Below are positions 35,871-48,540 of a DNA stretch of 64,000 nucleotides, in pieces. Made by a program: the position numbers and the translations under genes. Within the stretch, counting starts at the first letter, position 1; every line of letters begins with the position of its first letter. The notes under the pieces are model-generated. The model saw nothing but the letters and a program-made list of their open reading frames with translations. It had not been told where the DNA came from and did no database searches. This stretch comes from Ascarosepion bandense (Eukaryota > Mollusca > Cephalopoda > Sepiida > Sepiidae), in assembly GCA_037127315.1 (NCBI GenBank), contig JBBBDQ010000192.1:5081501-5145500 (forward strand), written 5' to 3'.

Positions 35871-38070
35871 CAAGTAATCAAATAACACCAAAACAAGGAA
35901 AGTACACGGCCACAACGAAGAGTGCAAAAACTTGCATGCTGGAATGTCAGAACTATGTTCAACGCAGCTCACAGTAACTGACTTGAACGTCACTCAGCTC
36001 TGAATGCACATGAACTGTCTAGGTTAAAGGTCCACATTGCTGCCCTTAGCAAGGTCCACTTCCTAGGAGAAGAGGATGGTGCTGGATACGCCCTCTTCTA
36101 GTCAGAGAAACCTGCAAGAGAAGGGAGCCTTTCAGGTGTCCGCTTCATGGTCAGGACCTCCATTGTCTTCAGGCTGGAAAATCTGCTAACCAGTCATTCC
36201 AGTCACATGATGTCTATGCACCTCCCTCTGAATAAAAGTCAGTATGCCGTGCTTTCAGTGTGTACGCTTCAAGCTGAACCTGCAGAAAAAGACAAGTTCT
36301 ACTTGGAGCACTGTAGCCGTCTCCAACGCACCCCTGCAGATGACAAGGTGATAATCCTTGACAATTTGAATGCCAGAGTGGGTCAAGATGCAGATTCCTG
36401 AAAAGAAGTACTTGGCAGACACAGTGTTGGTAACCGCAATGACAATGGAAGCTTGCTGCTGAAGCCTTGTACTGAACAGCAACTTATCACCAACACCATC
36501 TTCCAGTAAAAGGCCAGTCTTAAAACAACCTGGGTGCATCCTCAGTCCAAACATTGGCACCTCATAGATTATGTTCTTGTGCACCAGAGAGACATCAAAG
36601 ACAATCTTCACGCCAAAGTGATGCCCAGTGCAGAATGCCACACTGACCATCGTCTAATGTGCTGCAAACTTAGGCTGCACTTCCAACCCAAACCAAGGAA
36701 GTTGGGGGCAAGAAAAAGTTCAATCTGGACAAACATCATTCAGCTGTAGTGAAAGCTGACTTTCAGGCAAGCGTACAGTCCAAGCTTGAAAACAGCAAAG
36801 GCCCAAAAGACCTCTATCCTGAAGCACTCTGAGATCAACTGAAGACTTCCTTTCTGCAGACATTTGTAGATGTTCTAGGGGTCACCACCAAAAAGAAAAA
36901 AGACTGGTTTGATGAGAACCAAAAAATTCAGGAACTGCTAGCAAAGAAGAGATCAGCCCACTTGGCTCAGCAACCTCCAGTACAAGCTTCAAGGATCCAA
37001 AATGAGTGACTGACCAACCTCACAGAGAGAACTCAAGGCAGTGTATGGTCCAACTCACCGGCTCCAGAGTCCCTTGTGTTGTGCGAATGAACAGATGCTC
37101 TTCACAGACACGGCCTCCATTCTGAGCCATTGGTCTGAGCCCTTCTAGGCCCTCTTCAGTGCTGATCAAATCATCCAGGACCTAGCAGTTCTCCACATCT
37201 CTCAGCAAACCAATCAAAGCAAAGCTCGATGACCTCCCTCTATGGAAAAAGTTACCAAAGCCACAGAGCAGTCGAGGAGTGGCAAGGCAGCAGGAGTCAA
37301 TGGGATTACACCAGAAATCTGGAAAGAAGGGGGACCAGCATTACACAGCAAGCTCCACAAACTACTTGTCTGTTGTTAGGTGCAGGGCAAACTTCCAAGT
37401 GATCTTTGCAAAGCAATCATCGTCACCTTGTACAAAAACAAAGAAAAGTCAGAATGCTCCAACTATTGAAGGATCACTCTGCTCTCCATCACAGGAACAA
37501 TCCTTGCTCAAGTACTCCTGAAGAGATTGGTACCCACCATTGCAGAAGACCACCTACCAAAAACCCAGTGTGGCTTCAGAGCCAACAGGAGCACCACAGA
37601 CATGGTGTTTGTCCTCAGGCAGCACCAAAAGAAATGCCAGGAGCAGAATAAAGGACTGTACATAACGTTTGTGAACCTGACCATAGTGTTTGACAGTGAG
37701 CAAAAAGGGATTGTGGATGATCATGAAGCATCTTGGCTCCAGAATGGAGGACCATTACCTGCCCAAGATAGCCCTGTACAGTGAACTCTTCACTGGCCAG
37801 TGATAGAGAGGCATCAAAGAAACATTATAAAGACTGCCATATTGACCACCGCCAGTGGTCGACACTTGCTGCTGTCCACTAGGTTGTCTCCACCTTTCAG
37901 GACACCCGCAAGGCCAACTTGAAGGAGAAACACTGCAGGAGGAAGGATTGGAAAACCTCAGCAGCCATACCAGACCAGACCAGACCAGATCTGTAGCTGG
38001 ACTTGCCTATCCCACATCAGTCTAGTCGATCATCATCGTGCCTGCAGTCAGTGTGGATAACCCTCTTCAT
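35870..38070 (+). mobile_element. RTE-like LINE, internally deleted
   Basis: Endonuclease pieces: VRTSIVFRLENLLTSHS, VIILDNLNARVGQDADS (GDFNARVG in relatives), HWHLIDYVLVHQRDIKD and SAECHTDHRLMCCKLRL with the DH pair. RT pieces: KKKKDWFDEN, the GKAAGVNGI block, NPQCGFRANRSTTDMVFVL and motif A FVNLTIVFD. At about 37737 the frame jumps directly to the C-terminal region SRMEDHYLPKIALY and a Cys/His tail, so the YADD half of the RT is missing. Members of this family are often annotated as craniofacial development protein 2-like. Stops and frameshifts abound. Confidence 0.75.
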
Positions 38071-38262
38071 AAAAAGCCAGGCCAAGAAGAATTTTAATAA
38101 CACCTTTGTCCAATAGAAATCTAAAACAAATTACTAATTTCAAAATGAGATTTCCTCTTCTGCTACTCTTAGTTTCTTTCATTGAATCTGATCTAGTTAC
38201 AAAGAAAAAAATATTGTGCACATAGGCAGAGCTAAAAAGTTCAATTTTGTTGATTGACTTAC

Positions 38263-38346
38263 TTTTATTCTCTCTTTTTGCAGACGATCTTGTCTTCGAA
38301 TGTCATTTTTTTCTGAAGAAAACTTTTCAGCATCTTGTTGAAGATC
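38263..38346 (-). CDS. Coiled-coil exon 4 (84 nt)
   Basis: Acceptor ctgcaacag, donor gtaagt. It encodes 28 residues starting DLQQDAEKFSSEKND and ending LQKERIK in phase 0. An A-rich tract lies just upstream of it at 38370-38395. It sits between the end of the RTE-like LINE remnant and LINE copy 2. Confidence 0.85.
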
Positions 38347-38369
38347 CTGTTGCAGAGATTAAATACACA

Positions 38370-38395
38370 TAAAAAAAAAAAAAAAAAAAAAAAAA
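38370..38395. repeat. Poly-A tract
   Basis: About 25 A residues just beyond exon 4 on the minus strand's upstream side. Confidence 0.9.
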
Positions 38396-38759
38396 GAAAG
38401 AAATCCCAAACATCAACTGATGTAAATCATCTAAATTAACAAAATTTAAGTCAAGGATGATCTTGCAAATCAATTATTTATGTAGAAAAGACAATTAGTT
38501 TTTAAAAGCTATTTTCTCATTTTCTAACATTTTCCATCAGTGACCTTCATGCTTCTTCCTATCATCATAAGTACTATTTTCATATTTTTAAATACAGAGA
38601 AATAGCATTATAAATACATGGACTAAAATAAGAGATTTAATAAAAGAAAAAAATTTCTGCCACTATTGAATGATAAATACCAAATTTACTTGATAGCAGA
38701 TATTAGTTGAAAAATTACTCCTGAAAATTGTATTTAATGTTTTTGTTCAGTTATTAGAT

Positions 38760-38925
38760 TACAAAACCTTTATTGCTTTATTTCCCTTTATTCTTTTACT
38801 TTAAATACATTTTTGGTCAAGTCTCATTGCTCTTTAGCCCTTAGAAAGTGCCAGATCTAGCAGAATAAATAACAAGCTTTTTCTAGGCTTCAAATTCTAC
38901 CCCCAAATGATAACATTACTGTTTC
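38760..38925 (+). repeat. Direct repeat A flanking LINE copy 2
   Basis: Shares CAGCCCTTAGAAAGT..AGCAGAATAAA and AAATGATA.CATT with 45300-45520 in the same orientation. Moderately diverged. Confidence 0.5.
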
Positions 38926-39489
38926 GCTCTTTTGGCATTCAATAAGTATTCTGATAAGCAGTACGTTTTCTTCAGAATCAAGATTGTCATAAGATCTTTA
39001 TCTGTGAGATATGACCGCATATCAGGAGGTGGGTTCAGACAAACGGTAGCTTTCATGGGGGTTAGGATAGTGTTTCACACCATCTTCAAATACTATTTTG
39101 ATGACAAATCACCAGGAAGGTTAACAACAGTAGTGCCTCACTTCTATCATGGCCAAAGAATCACTCATGCTCAGAATCAGATCACAGGCTTCAAAGCAGG
39201 TCAACAGCTGCTATTGCCTGCATAAAAGTTGAAGCTGCCATAAGGTATAAGGCATTCCTTATATTTGCCAATAAAGAAATGAGGATGAAACTAGAGAGGG
39301 CCAGGCTGAAAACATCAATGGATATACTATAGCTGAAGTAGAGGCAATGGAAGCAACTGTAGGACTCAACAGAGAGCAAGAAAAATGCAATCATCCAGGA
39401 CTTGATCACACTTGACTTTACTCTATACAACATACTCGGGAATATGCAGTGGACCAAAGGAAACAGAAAATGTATTCAGGTCAAGGTTT
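38926..39489. other. Unassigned intron sequence
   Basis: No recognised coding similarity; an uninterrupted plus frame of 97 codons (38932-39225) has no features that support it. Confidence 0.35.
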
Positions 39490-41345
39490 CAGACTCTCTG
39501 ATGATTAATTGATTGTTTATTTGTTTTACCAGCATATCATCCTCTATTGGTCATTTAATGCTGAAACTGGATTTTGCATTCAGGAATGTTTTGAAACAAA
39601 ATGTCACAAGTGGTTGTGAGGTTTTTTTAAAATTGTTTTCAAAATATCACAATTTGTATAGTGCAAGAGTAATTCAAAACACAAGTTTTATGGTTCAAAG
39701 TCCAAGTTCTATTTTCTAAAGTATTTTCTTTTCTTTAGATATCCTATTATTAATCTGTTGAGCATTACTTTGTCTTGTCTACAGTCAATGGCTCTATATT
39801 CTCCTTTCTTATTGTTGGCTGATGTTCATATAATTTATTGTTTGAGGAACATGTTCCAAATTGCATCACATTTTCTTTTGATACATAATTTTGGTTTTGC
39901 AATCTGATGTTGGTTATTTTCATTGCCTTTTTGCCAGTTTGTCAGCTTCATGATTTCCTTGATGTCTATATGGCTAAGAATCCAAGTCAATATTATTGTT
40001 TTGTGCTTTATTACCTGATGACAAGATTCTAAGATTTCTTGAATAAAAGGATGACTTGGGTTCTTTTCATTAATTGCTGTTAAACCAAAGAGCGAGTCCA
40101 AGAATATTATAAACTTCTTATAATGATAAGTACTTTTTTAATGGCTTTTAGTTCAACTGTATAGATAGATGGATGCATTATTTGATAGCCTGATTTGTTT
40201 ACAAATTTGTTTGTGGCTGCTGCACCTATTCTATCTAGGATTTTTGATCCAGCTGGGTAAAAATGGCTTAGTCTCTTAATTTTCCATATAAACATTTGTT
40301 GATTTGTTGTTCTCTTTTTACTTTTAGGTCCATGTGAGGTTTGGAGATTGTTCATAGAGCTACTTTATTATTGTGACTAGTGTCACATTGTCAGGATCTT
40401 TGTTTATATGTTCTAGTGCTTCGTTAATTCAAAGTCCAAGTGAAGGGAAGGCTGTTGGTTTATTTCTATAGAACTGGGTATATTGAGGTTCAGATGTTTA
40501 TTTTTGATATGTTAAGTTATTTGAGTTGGATTGTAGTTTTAGTGCATATTGGGGGGATAATTTTTCCCACCTCAGAGATATAGGTAGTTCATTAGCTTCC
40601 ATATAGGCTTTGTATAGGTGAATTCCAAAAGACTGAGACATCACCTCAGTCCTTGTTTTTGTATGATTTTAAGATGGGATTTATATGAGGCATTGTAAAG
40701 GATTTATATGAGGCATTGTAAATAAAGCATCCATAGCCTAATTTTGATCTGATGTGTGACCTATAAATTCTGAGCATTACTTTTTGGTTGGTACCCCAAT
40801 TAAGCTTTGATATTACTTTTAGAAATTTCAAAGCCTTTTGGTATTTTTGTTGAAGGTAATCAATGTGAACCTAGAACTTAAGTATGCTATTGAGTATGAT
40901 TCCTAGATATTTTATTTGTTGGACTACAGCAATTAAGTGTCCATTTAATTTTAATTCTGGATTGAGGTGGTTGGCTCTTTTTTTTTTTTTGCAGAAATAC
41001 ATAGTTTTTATTTTGAAGAAATGGAACCTCTTTTCATCTGTCTTTCTATTCTATATGTACATGTCTGTACATATTTTTCACTTGAAGGCATGTTTGGTAA
41101 CAAGTATGATATTGAGAGATCATTAACAGATTTTTTTCAAATGCTACCTTGAGGTACTCTTGCTTGTGTGTGTCTAATGTTGTGTTTCCATTTTGTGCTT
41201 TAAATGTTTGGTTTGATAGGAAGTTTTAGATGAACAAAGATATTCTTGCCCATGTCTTTATAGAATACTATAAAGACATATTTTTTTTTATTTTTAAGAT
41301 CAAAGAATATTGATACAACATGATGACTATGAACAAAGGATTCTA

Positions 41346-42900
41346 TACCTTTTCAACTTCAAAATGGACTTATTTTCAGGTAAAAAAATCAATCAATTCC
41401 AAAATGGATTAATCAACTTCAAAATGAGAATATAATACCAATAAATTTAATATTTCTTTTATTTTTACTTAAAAGGGATGTAAAAAAAAATATAAATGTT
41501 CCTAAAAAATTTATTTAAAAGGTTACACCATCTAAGTTAATTACAGTGGGAAGTTATCTGTATTCCAGATACGAAGTTAGTGCAAATCTCAGGGGAAATA
41601 TTATTAATTGCCTCAGAGATCATCACTTCTAACTTGCTGAGGCAGAATTCTTTAGTAGTTAAAGATCCCTGGCCATCACCTCTTAAAATCCCAACAATTG
41701 AGTCTGCCATATTTCTTTTTATGTCAGCTTTAATGAGTGACCAAACTTTTTCAATGGGATTTAACATCGGACTATAGGGAAGAAGTCTGAAAATTTGGTA
41801 TTGCCTAAATTCATCCTCCTCCACAACTTCTTCAATTGAATTATTGACAACTAAGACAACTCCCTATTCATAAATTTCATTTGCCTTTTTAAGGCACTGT
41901 CTGGTCCATTCTTTCGCATTCTCTTTTTTGAAAGAACCTCTTAATTTTATGACGAATTAATCCATTATTACTAATACATCCAATAACATGGATGTTATTT
42001 CCCCTGGATCCAGCAGCGACTGTTGTGCACCTTGTGCTTTTTTAGAGTGACCTTCTCTTCTTGAAATATAGAGATTAAAATTGGTTTCATCCATATAAAG
42101 AATTGGCACACTTTGGGACTGAAATTCTAATAAAGCTACTGCGTAATACTTATGTTTCACTTATTAACATTATTATTGACAGCTGTTTCTGAACTGTTTC
42201 TAAAGTAAAGGCCATGGAGTTCAAGTGCTTTCTTATGCATTCTTTCGTCACATGAGCCTGATACTTTTTGACCAACTTATTTACAATGTCTTGAGGAGTG
42301 ACCCTAGGAGTGTTTTCAATTAATTTGGCCATAAAATTCTTTTGCTCTGGTGTAATTTTATATTTTCTTGCTCCTCCCCTAGAGTCACTCTTATCAGTAC
42401 CCTGGTCTAACCAACGGTACGCTGTTGGCAGAGGCACACCAATTGTTCTTGCCAGGTCTTTCCAATTTCCTGCTGTGGCATGTGCAGCTAAAATCTAGGC
42501 CTTTTTTTTTTTCGCCAGCCACAGTTTTCTTGAGGTAAGTCCTTTTTGGAGCTGTTGCTAATTCTTCAACTTCTTTTGTAGAGGTTTCTCCAGCATCATC
42601 ATCAATCATCATATTTTTGCCCATGAGACTTTCTCCTCTTACTGTTACTGTAGATTCACCTAATGCTCTTTTGGCCTCTAGGTTGTTTGCATTTTGTTTT
42701 ATTTTCTTCATATATATAATGAAAACGAACAATCAATTTCCTTACTCATGGGGTAAATTAATTGAAAAAGTAATTTTCAATTTACCAAAATAAAAAATCT
42801 CAATTTGAAGTTGTTTATTCTAAATTTTGAAGTTGTTTTTAAATTTTTGACATTTTCTCATTTTGGAGTTGATTATTATCATTTTGAAGTTGAAGAGGTA
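41346..42900 (-). mobile_element. Tc1/IS630-like transposon nested in LINE copy 2
   Basis: Terminal inverted repeats TACCTTTTCAACTTCAAAATG (left) and its reverse complement with one change (right) bound 1555 bp, with TA on both sides (41344-41345 and 42901-42902). The uninterrupted LINE copy 1 at 26770-26780 reads GGATTCTAGTCATACAAG, so it is the empty site. The subterminal regions carry several more CAACTTCAAAATGA-like copies. Confidence 0.88.
41537..42732 (-). pseudogene. Tc1/IS630-like transposase, broken
   Basis: Order on minus: a long N-terminal region, a winged-helix segment (PLPTAYRWLDQGTDKS, KYKITPEQKNF), TPRVTPQDIVNKLVKK, the first catalytic motif LYMDETNFNLYISRR, and the third block FRLLPYSPMLNPIEKVWSLI with its Glu. 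The second catalytic block is damaged (VVLVVNNSIEEVV instead of an IDNA-type motif) and a stop lies just before it. Reading frames 42394-42732, 42150-42437, 41957-42160 and 41537-41824 are the parts. Confidence 0.78.
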
Positions 42901-45299
42901 TAGTCGTACAAGTTCCTTGGTTTTTCCTGAACCCACTTCGATAACTAGATAAGACATTGTTTCTCTCCAGGTACTACGTTAGTCGAACATGTACAATTCT
43001 TTCCATTGTCTTGCAAATGCAACTTGTTAGTGCAATGGGTTAGTGGTTTGTTGAGTTTGAACAGCCTTTGCCGGGTTTAGGAATGGAATGATGACAAACA
43101 CAACCTACAAATTGTGTATGAAATTTGTATGAACACCATATGCCATTGAAGATCTGGAGAAGTATTAAAAGTTGTCTTTTCTGGCAGGTATTTTAAAAAT
43201 TGGTAATGAATTTCCTCTGGACCAGTTGCAAATTTTTTTAAGTATTATTTATGGAGTCTTAGTTTTGGCATAATTAAGAAAATGTATTCTTTATTGTTTG
43301 AAGTGAATGTAAATTTTTCTTGTTCCATAATGATTTTATATTTTTTAAATTTAGGAGTGTAGTGATTTGTTGAGGAATTTTTTTTGAAATTTTGTTGCTA
43401 TTAAGTTGGCTATTTCTTTTTTTCAATGCATTTACCTTCATTTGTTTTGTGTAAGTGGACTGTCAGTTTGTGATGTTTTTCCATTAATTTTCCTCGTCAT
43501 TTCCCATGTTCTATTATTTGGGCTTTTGTTGTTCATGTAGTTTTGCCAATATTGTCTTTTGAATTTTTAAAATTACACAGAGTGCTTTTGCTAGAGTTTG
43601 TAATTTTGTAAATTGATTAAAGGTAGGATGTGTAAAAATATCTTTAGCATTTTTTTCCTTTTTTAAACTGCTTCTCTGCATTCTACTGTAAAACAGTTTT
43701 GATTTGGGTTTGCATTGCTATTTGTATGTTTGTAAAGAAAACTATTGATTCTGATTCATTGAGAATTTCTATGTTGATCTGAGATGAACAGAGTTTACTG
43801 AATTTTAACAAGTTAGTTTTGTGTAGTTGCCATTTTAGATTCCTTTCTTCTGGCATAGGCTTGCTTATATTTAGGAAAATAGGTGAATCGTCACTATCAA
43901 ATTAGTCATCATGAACTTTCCATAGAAATTCCATAAAAATTGATGGGGTGCATATGGTTAGGTCAATAGCTGATGCTGATCTGATACCTGAGTGTAGGTA
44001 TGTATGCATCTGGTTATTAAGGATACATAGATCAGATGATTCTGGTAGAGATTTTATAATTTTACCAGTTTGATTGGGGCTCCCACAGGCCCACATTTTG
44101 CTGCATGCATAAAAATCTCTCATTAGTAGAAAGGGAGTGGAAAGTTGGTCAATTAGACTTTCTATTTCAGTCTGTGTTTTGGAGGAATATAAATTGAACA
44201 TATGGTTATTGTTCAATTCGAAGCTTTTACTGCTATGGTCTGTAGATTTGTACTTAATTGTAGTTTTTCATGGGTATTGATTTCTTAACCACTATTAAAG
44301 TATCTCCACTTGGCCTATTCTCTATTATCGATACATATATTTTATTAAGTTTCATACCCTTCAAAGGAGATGCTGTCAGTTTATTTGAGAAAGGTCTCCT
44401 TCAAGCAGACTATATTTGAATTATAATCTGTAAGGAGTTGATTGGTTTCCTCATAATTTGGTTTAACACCTTGACAGTTCTATTGTATGATGTTTGTCCA
44501 TTTGAGTGGTAATTATTTTAGCGAGTGGATTTTAAGGATGACTATGTTTTTGGCTTTTGGTTATCTATTTCCATACTTTCTATACTGTGTTTTCCTTGTT
44601 TTTAAGCTTATTCTTTGCCAAGTATTTGTATGTTCTTGATTATTTGGGTTATTTTCATTTTGTTTTTTATTATTATTTGCTTCATGTAGGTTGACATCCT
44701 GTTTATTTGTTTTCAATTGTTGTGTTTTTTTTTTCTTTTTCTTTTTTGTATTGAGGTTTGATTGCTTTTTGTTCTGTCAGTTTACTGTTTGGAGAAGTTT
44801 GGAGTGTTTTATCATTGAGAGGCTGTTGTCTGAATTTTGTGTTGGATCTACATTGTGAATAATTTTGGTTCAGTAATTTACAATTGGTTTTAATTTTTTC
44901 AATATGCTTTTTAGTTCTTGAATTAAAAATGGTAGTCTTGTGTTTCATATAATTTGCTTGATACTAGATTGTCATAGATATAGCTTGATGTTGCTTGGGT
45001 AATTTTTGTATAAGATGTTGTATTGGAATTTGTTTTGATGCTTTTCCTTGCTTCTGAATAGGGATTTGTTTTATGTTTAATTTTTAATATATCTTTCTTT
45101 TTTTCCTGGTTTTGCAGGACCTGGAAGTTGCCCTAAGATTTTTTTTTTTGACAAAAGTGCTAAAAAAAACAAACAAAAAAAAACAACACATTTCTCAGAT
45201 CCATTTCAGAAACTATTCATCTTTCCCCATGAAACCTAGCTTATAATAATGGCATATAATTACAAGAGGTGGGGGAGTATTCCGTTACTACAGTACAGC

Positions 45300-45520
45300 A
45301 CGTCTATTGTTTTATTTCCCTTTGTTCATTCCCCTTTATTCAGTTGGCCAAAAAGGGAAGTGGAAAATTTACAAAATTTTTGGCCAATCCAATACTTCAG
45401 GTACATTTTGTGTCACTCACTCTTTTGATCATTTCCTCTTCAGCCCTTAGAAAGTTCTGAAACCAGCAGAATAAAGATTAGCATTATCTTTGAAAATTTA
45501 TTTGCAAATGATAGCATTGC
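45300..45520 (+). repeat. Direct repeat B flanking LINE copy 2
   Basis: Partner of 38760-38925 in the same orientation, outside the far end of LINE copy 2. Confidence 0.5.
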
Positions 45521-45788
45521 TTTAAGGTGTTTATCTGATGACACCTTATGTAGCACCACAATGATATGGACCATATATAAAAACTATGAATTCAATAACT
45601 GAATCATGTATAAATAATACAATTAACCTTATTAAAATCCATCATGTTAAATATGAAATATTCTTGACAGAAAAGAAAAAAGGAAAACAATTTTTCAAAC
45701 AGACTTACAACATGAACAAAATAATAACACAGCCAGGCAAATGTATTTTGTTTCATTTTATAGTATTAAATGAAAAAACACAACCAAC

Positions 45789-45872
45789 CTCTAATTGCCT
45801 CTGCAATTGCTTGGATTTTCGCTCCAGTCTCTGTTTCTCTATGTTGTCTAATTCAAATTTCTGCTCCAATTC
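45789..45872 (-). CDS. Coiled-coil exon 3 (84 nt)
   Basis: Acceptor gatctag, donor gttgg. It encodes 28 residues starting ELEQKFELDNIEKQ and ending QLQRQLE, phase 0 at both borders. The donor is not ideal but the frame and exon length match the neighbours. The intron that follows contains LINE copy 2 and the RTE-like LINE. Confidence 0.82.
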
Positions 45873-45958
45873 CTAGATCAAGAAAATATTCAAAAGTTAA
45901 ACCAGATTCACTAAATAATCAAAGTAAATCTTAATGTAAATTCCAGGGCCTACTATTT

Positions 45959-45979
45959 ATGTGTGTGTGTGTGTGTGTA
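45959..45979. repeat. (TG)n microsatellite
   Basis: About ten TG units, upstream of exon 3 on the minus strand. Confidence 0.9.
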
Positions 45980-45999
45980 TATTACACAAAAATGTCTGA

Positions 46000-48150
46000 G
46001 TTTATAAGCACTTGAAATTATCATCAGTAAAGACAAACTCTGTAGTAAATTTCTCAACAGAAACATCATAGAAAATGAAAGATAAAAAATATACTAAAAT
46101 AACTTAGAATTTTCTATTGGAAGACGGTTGACATTTATGTAAAATATTCATTATAATTAATATCACTACAAAACATTTCTACACAGTTCCTATCAGTGAT
46201 ATGTAAAAGCATTTTACCAAATCTTTATTTACTAAAAATCTACTCCAATACATAATTCAGAACAGTATCCCTCACTAAGAAAATAGCTGACCTGAAAGTG
46301 TCAAATTATTTTTGTATTAGCTTGTTATACTTTACTGTTGAAAAAGAAAAGGTAATTTTTGTTAAAGACATAAGCAAAAGATATTTTATTGTAATTATAA
46401 CATTACTCAACAATTTAAATCTTACAAAAGAAATTCATGCATTAACTGTTGAAAAAGATTTTTCTTTCAAGAAGGAAGAACACTAAATATAAAATAACAT
46501 TTTCACTAAGACACTTTGGACAGTAAGCACATTCAAATATCAGGCAGAAACAAGCCAGTAACAAAACAAAAATATTAGAAATTGGTTAATTGAAGAGTCA
46601 GATAGCTTAAAACAGAGATTATATCAAGACATTGCATAACTAGAAAGAGAAGAAAAAGAATTTGGACATCTAATGCAATCAGCATCATGGCAAACTATGA
46701 AACTGGTGACATAACATGGCTCAGTATGGAGAGAAAAGGTTTCTAAATCAGTTTATATAAACTGCTGCTATAAAATGGGATATTAAAGTTCTTGTCCTAA
46801 CCAAGAAGTGAATTAACAAAATCCATGAAATATTCTACACAGTCACCCTGCACAACATCAACATACACTTGACATATAATTTATCAAGTTTTTTTGTTGT
46901 TTTTTTAACTGAAGAAAAAAAAATGTTTGTGTTCAAACATTAAAATATTGTTCAGCTGCTATAATTACCTCCAAATCATTTGAATATGTTGCCATCACAC
47001 ACTTTTCAAGGTTTGGAAACAAGGAAATCAAACAAGATAAGAATGATGGTTTTTTATGCATTCAAAAGCCCAATTCTTCTAAACATCTATTATCTTACCA
47101 ACCTTATGAGCAGAGATTACATTTTTTCTTCCTTTCAATGCTTCTTAATTGATGCAACAAATTAAAATAGTATTCTGTTTTAACAGTTTGGTCTTTCTGA
47201 AGATATTTTGATTACTGACTATTTTTTTATGGCCATTGGCCATGAACATTCTAACTAATTTCTGTTTTTTTTTTTTTTTAATTTCGTCAATCATGGAGAA
47301 CAAAAGTGCTACACTGAATAGACTTATAGTGTTTCTGGATCATAGTAGTGCGACCATATTAACAGTGACAAGTTGTTCCAAATCAAGTTTTCTTTCCTAG
47401 ATTGCTGAAATTGTTGCAAAATCAATATTCTTTCTGGCTAGTATTCAAATATTTTAGTACCTTCCTTGGCCAACAACTTCTGCATACCCAACTAGTCATG
47501 AATTATAAACCCAACACATTTCCTGGATATTATTAGTGCTTCAGCAATCCATCTGGCCAAAACTGAGTTATAAAGATTATCAACAATTTCAGGAGCTAAC
47601 ATCATTGAAGGTATCCCAGATTATACTGCATCTTGAGTCTAACTGACCAGTTAATCAGTGATTGTATCTTACATTCAGATTTTGTTTGGAGCATTTCCCT
47701 AGAAAAACAGCAACCTCTTGACTGCTTGAAGTTCAAAATTTTAGCATCCCACATTTTCCATTGATATAGTTCAGTCACCAATATAAAAAGTGACAGTTTA
47801 TAATGTAAAGTAACAAAATAATGCTCACATTTTGGGAAGTGGGTAAGGCTGAAAACTTTACAGCACCAATTCATAATGTAGCTAGATAAAAGGTTAGAAT
47901 TTATAAGGTTAAAAGATTCAGAAGCAAATTAGTTCTGGCCATCAAATACAAGGTTTACCATATCTTTCACTCTCTACATGAACAAATTTACATTAAGAAA
48001 ATCATTTTGAGTCAATGCTAAAAACATGACTTCATAAATTTGAGGGAACACTTTTAGGTTTGTGAAGTCATTCTGTACAGATTATTCGTCAAAATCATTA
48101 TTCTGTAAATCCTAACTCAATTTTTAAGATGTTGATTAACAATGATTAAC
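46000..48150. other. Intron stretch, nothing recognised
   Basis: AT-rich sequence with short frames; no support for coding or mobile DNA. Confidence 0.5.
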
Positions 48151-48540
48151 TAGGTTGTCTGTTGAGATGCCCCCATCTAACAGATGAGGGGTTTTTGGTT
48201 GTACATATATTAGGGAAGATAAGGCACTACTCAGTATTCCTAGAGTTTCCTAGAGTTGGTCTGTTACATTCTGCCATTGACCACATATCTTCACAGTAAC
48301 TATGGCAGGTATAGTTTCCAGATAATATGCCTTGCCAAAAAGCAACCTGTATTTTGGTCTCAGGGCCACATATGGTTTTGAATTCAGAGTTGTCCTCCTC
48401 CTAGACTGACTAGAGAGCACAGTCTATCCTGTTATTTAACATGTAGTTGGGAAGACAGAGAAGAAATAAGATTAATGTCTTTCCCAAGCTGCTATCTATT
48501 ACATCACCTGCATATCCAATTACACAGGAATTTTCCAGTT
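48150..48540. repeat. Unassigned repeat-like block
   Basis: 48383-48420 (GAATTCAGAGTTGTCCTCCT and flank) is shared with 32258-32300. The block sits next to the SINE at 48540 and could be part of it or of an older insertion. Confidence 0.35.

Larger units (their letters stand above)
39490..44950 (-). mobile_element. I/Jockey-type LINE, copy 2 (longer copy)
   Basis: Read on minus: endonuclease with GDTLIVVKKSIP, STPFLLMRDFYACSKMW and SASAIDLTICTPSIF; RT N-terminal SC-like and ERNNVLSSYRSGF equivalents (near 42950); RT C-terminal LRIYRSHIRSKLGYG; RNase H start GAAATNKFVNKSGYQ and end TWILSHIDIKEIMKL. The DFYA and LFL changes show decay. It has a complete DNA transposon inserted at 41346-42900 and a 23-bp tandem duplication at about 40676-40722. 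The 3' end at about 39490 matches that of copy 1. Confidence 0.82.

Noticed and set aside
36255..36650. 131-codon minus-strand frame
   Set aside because: Antisense shadow of the plus-strand endonuclease remnant of the RTE-like LINE.
38932..39225. 97-codon plus-strand frame in unassigned intron
   Set aside because: No domain, no splice or promoter context and a non-conserved look; a chance frame in repeat DNA.
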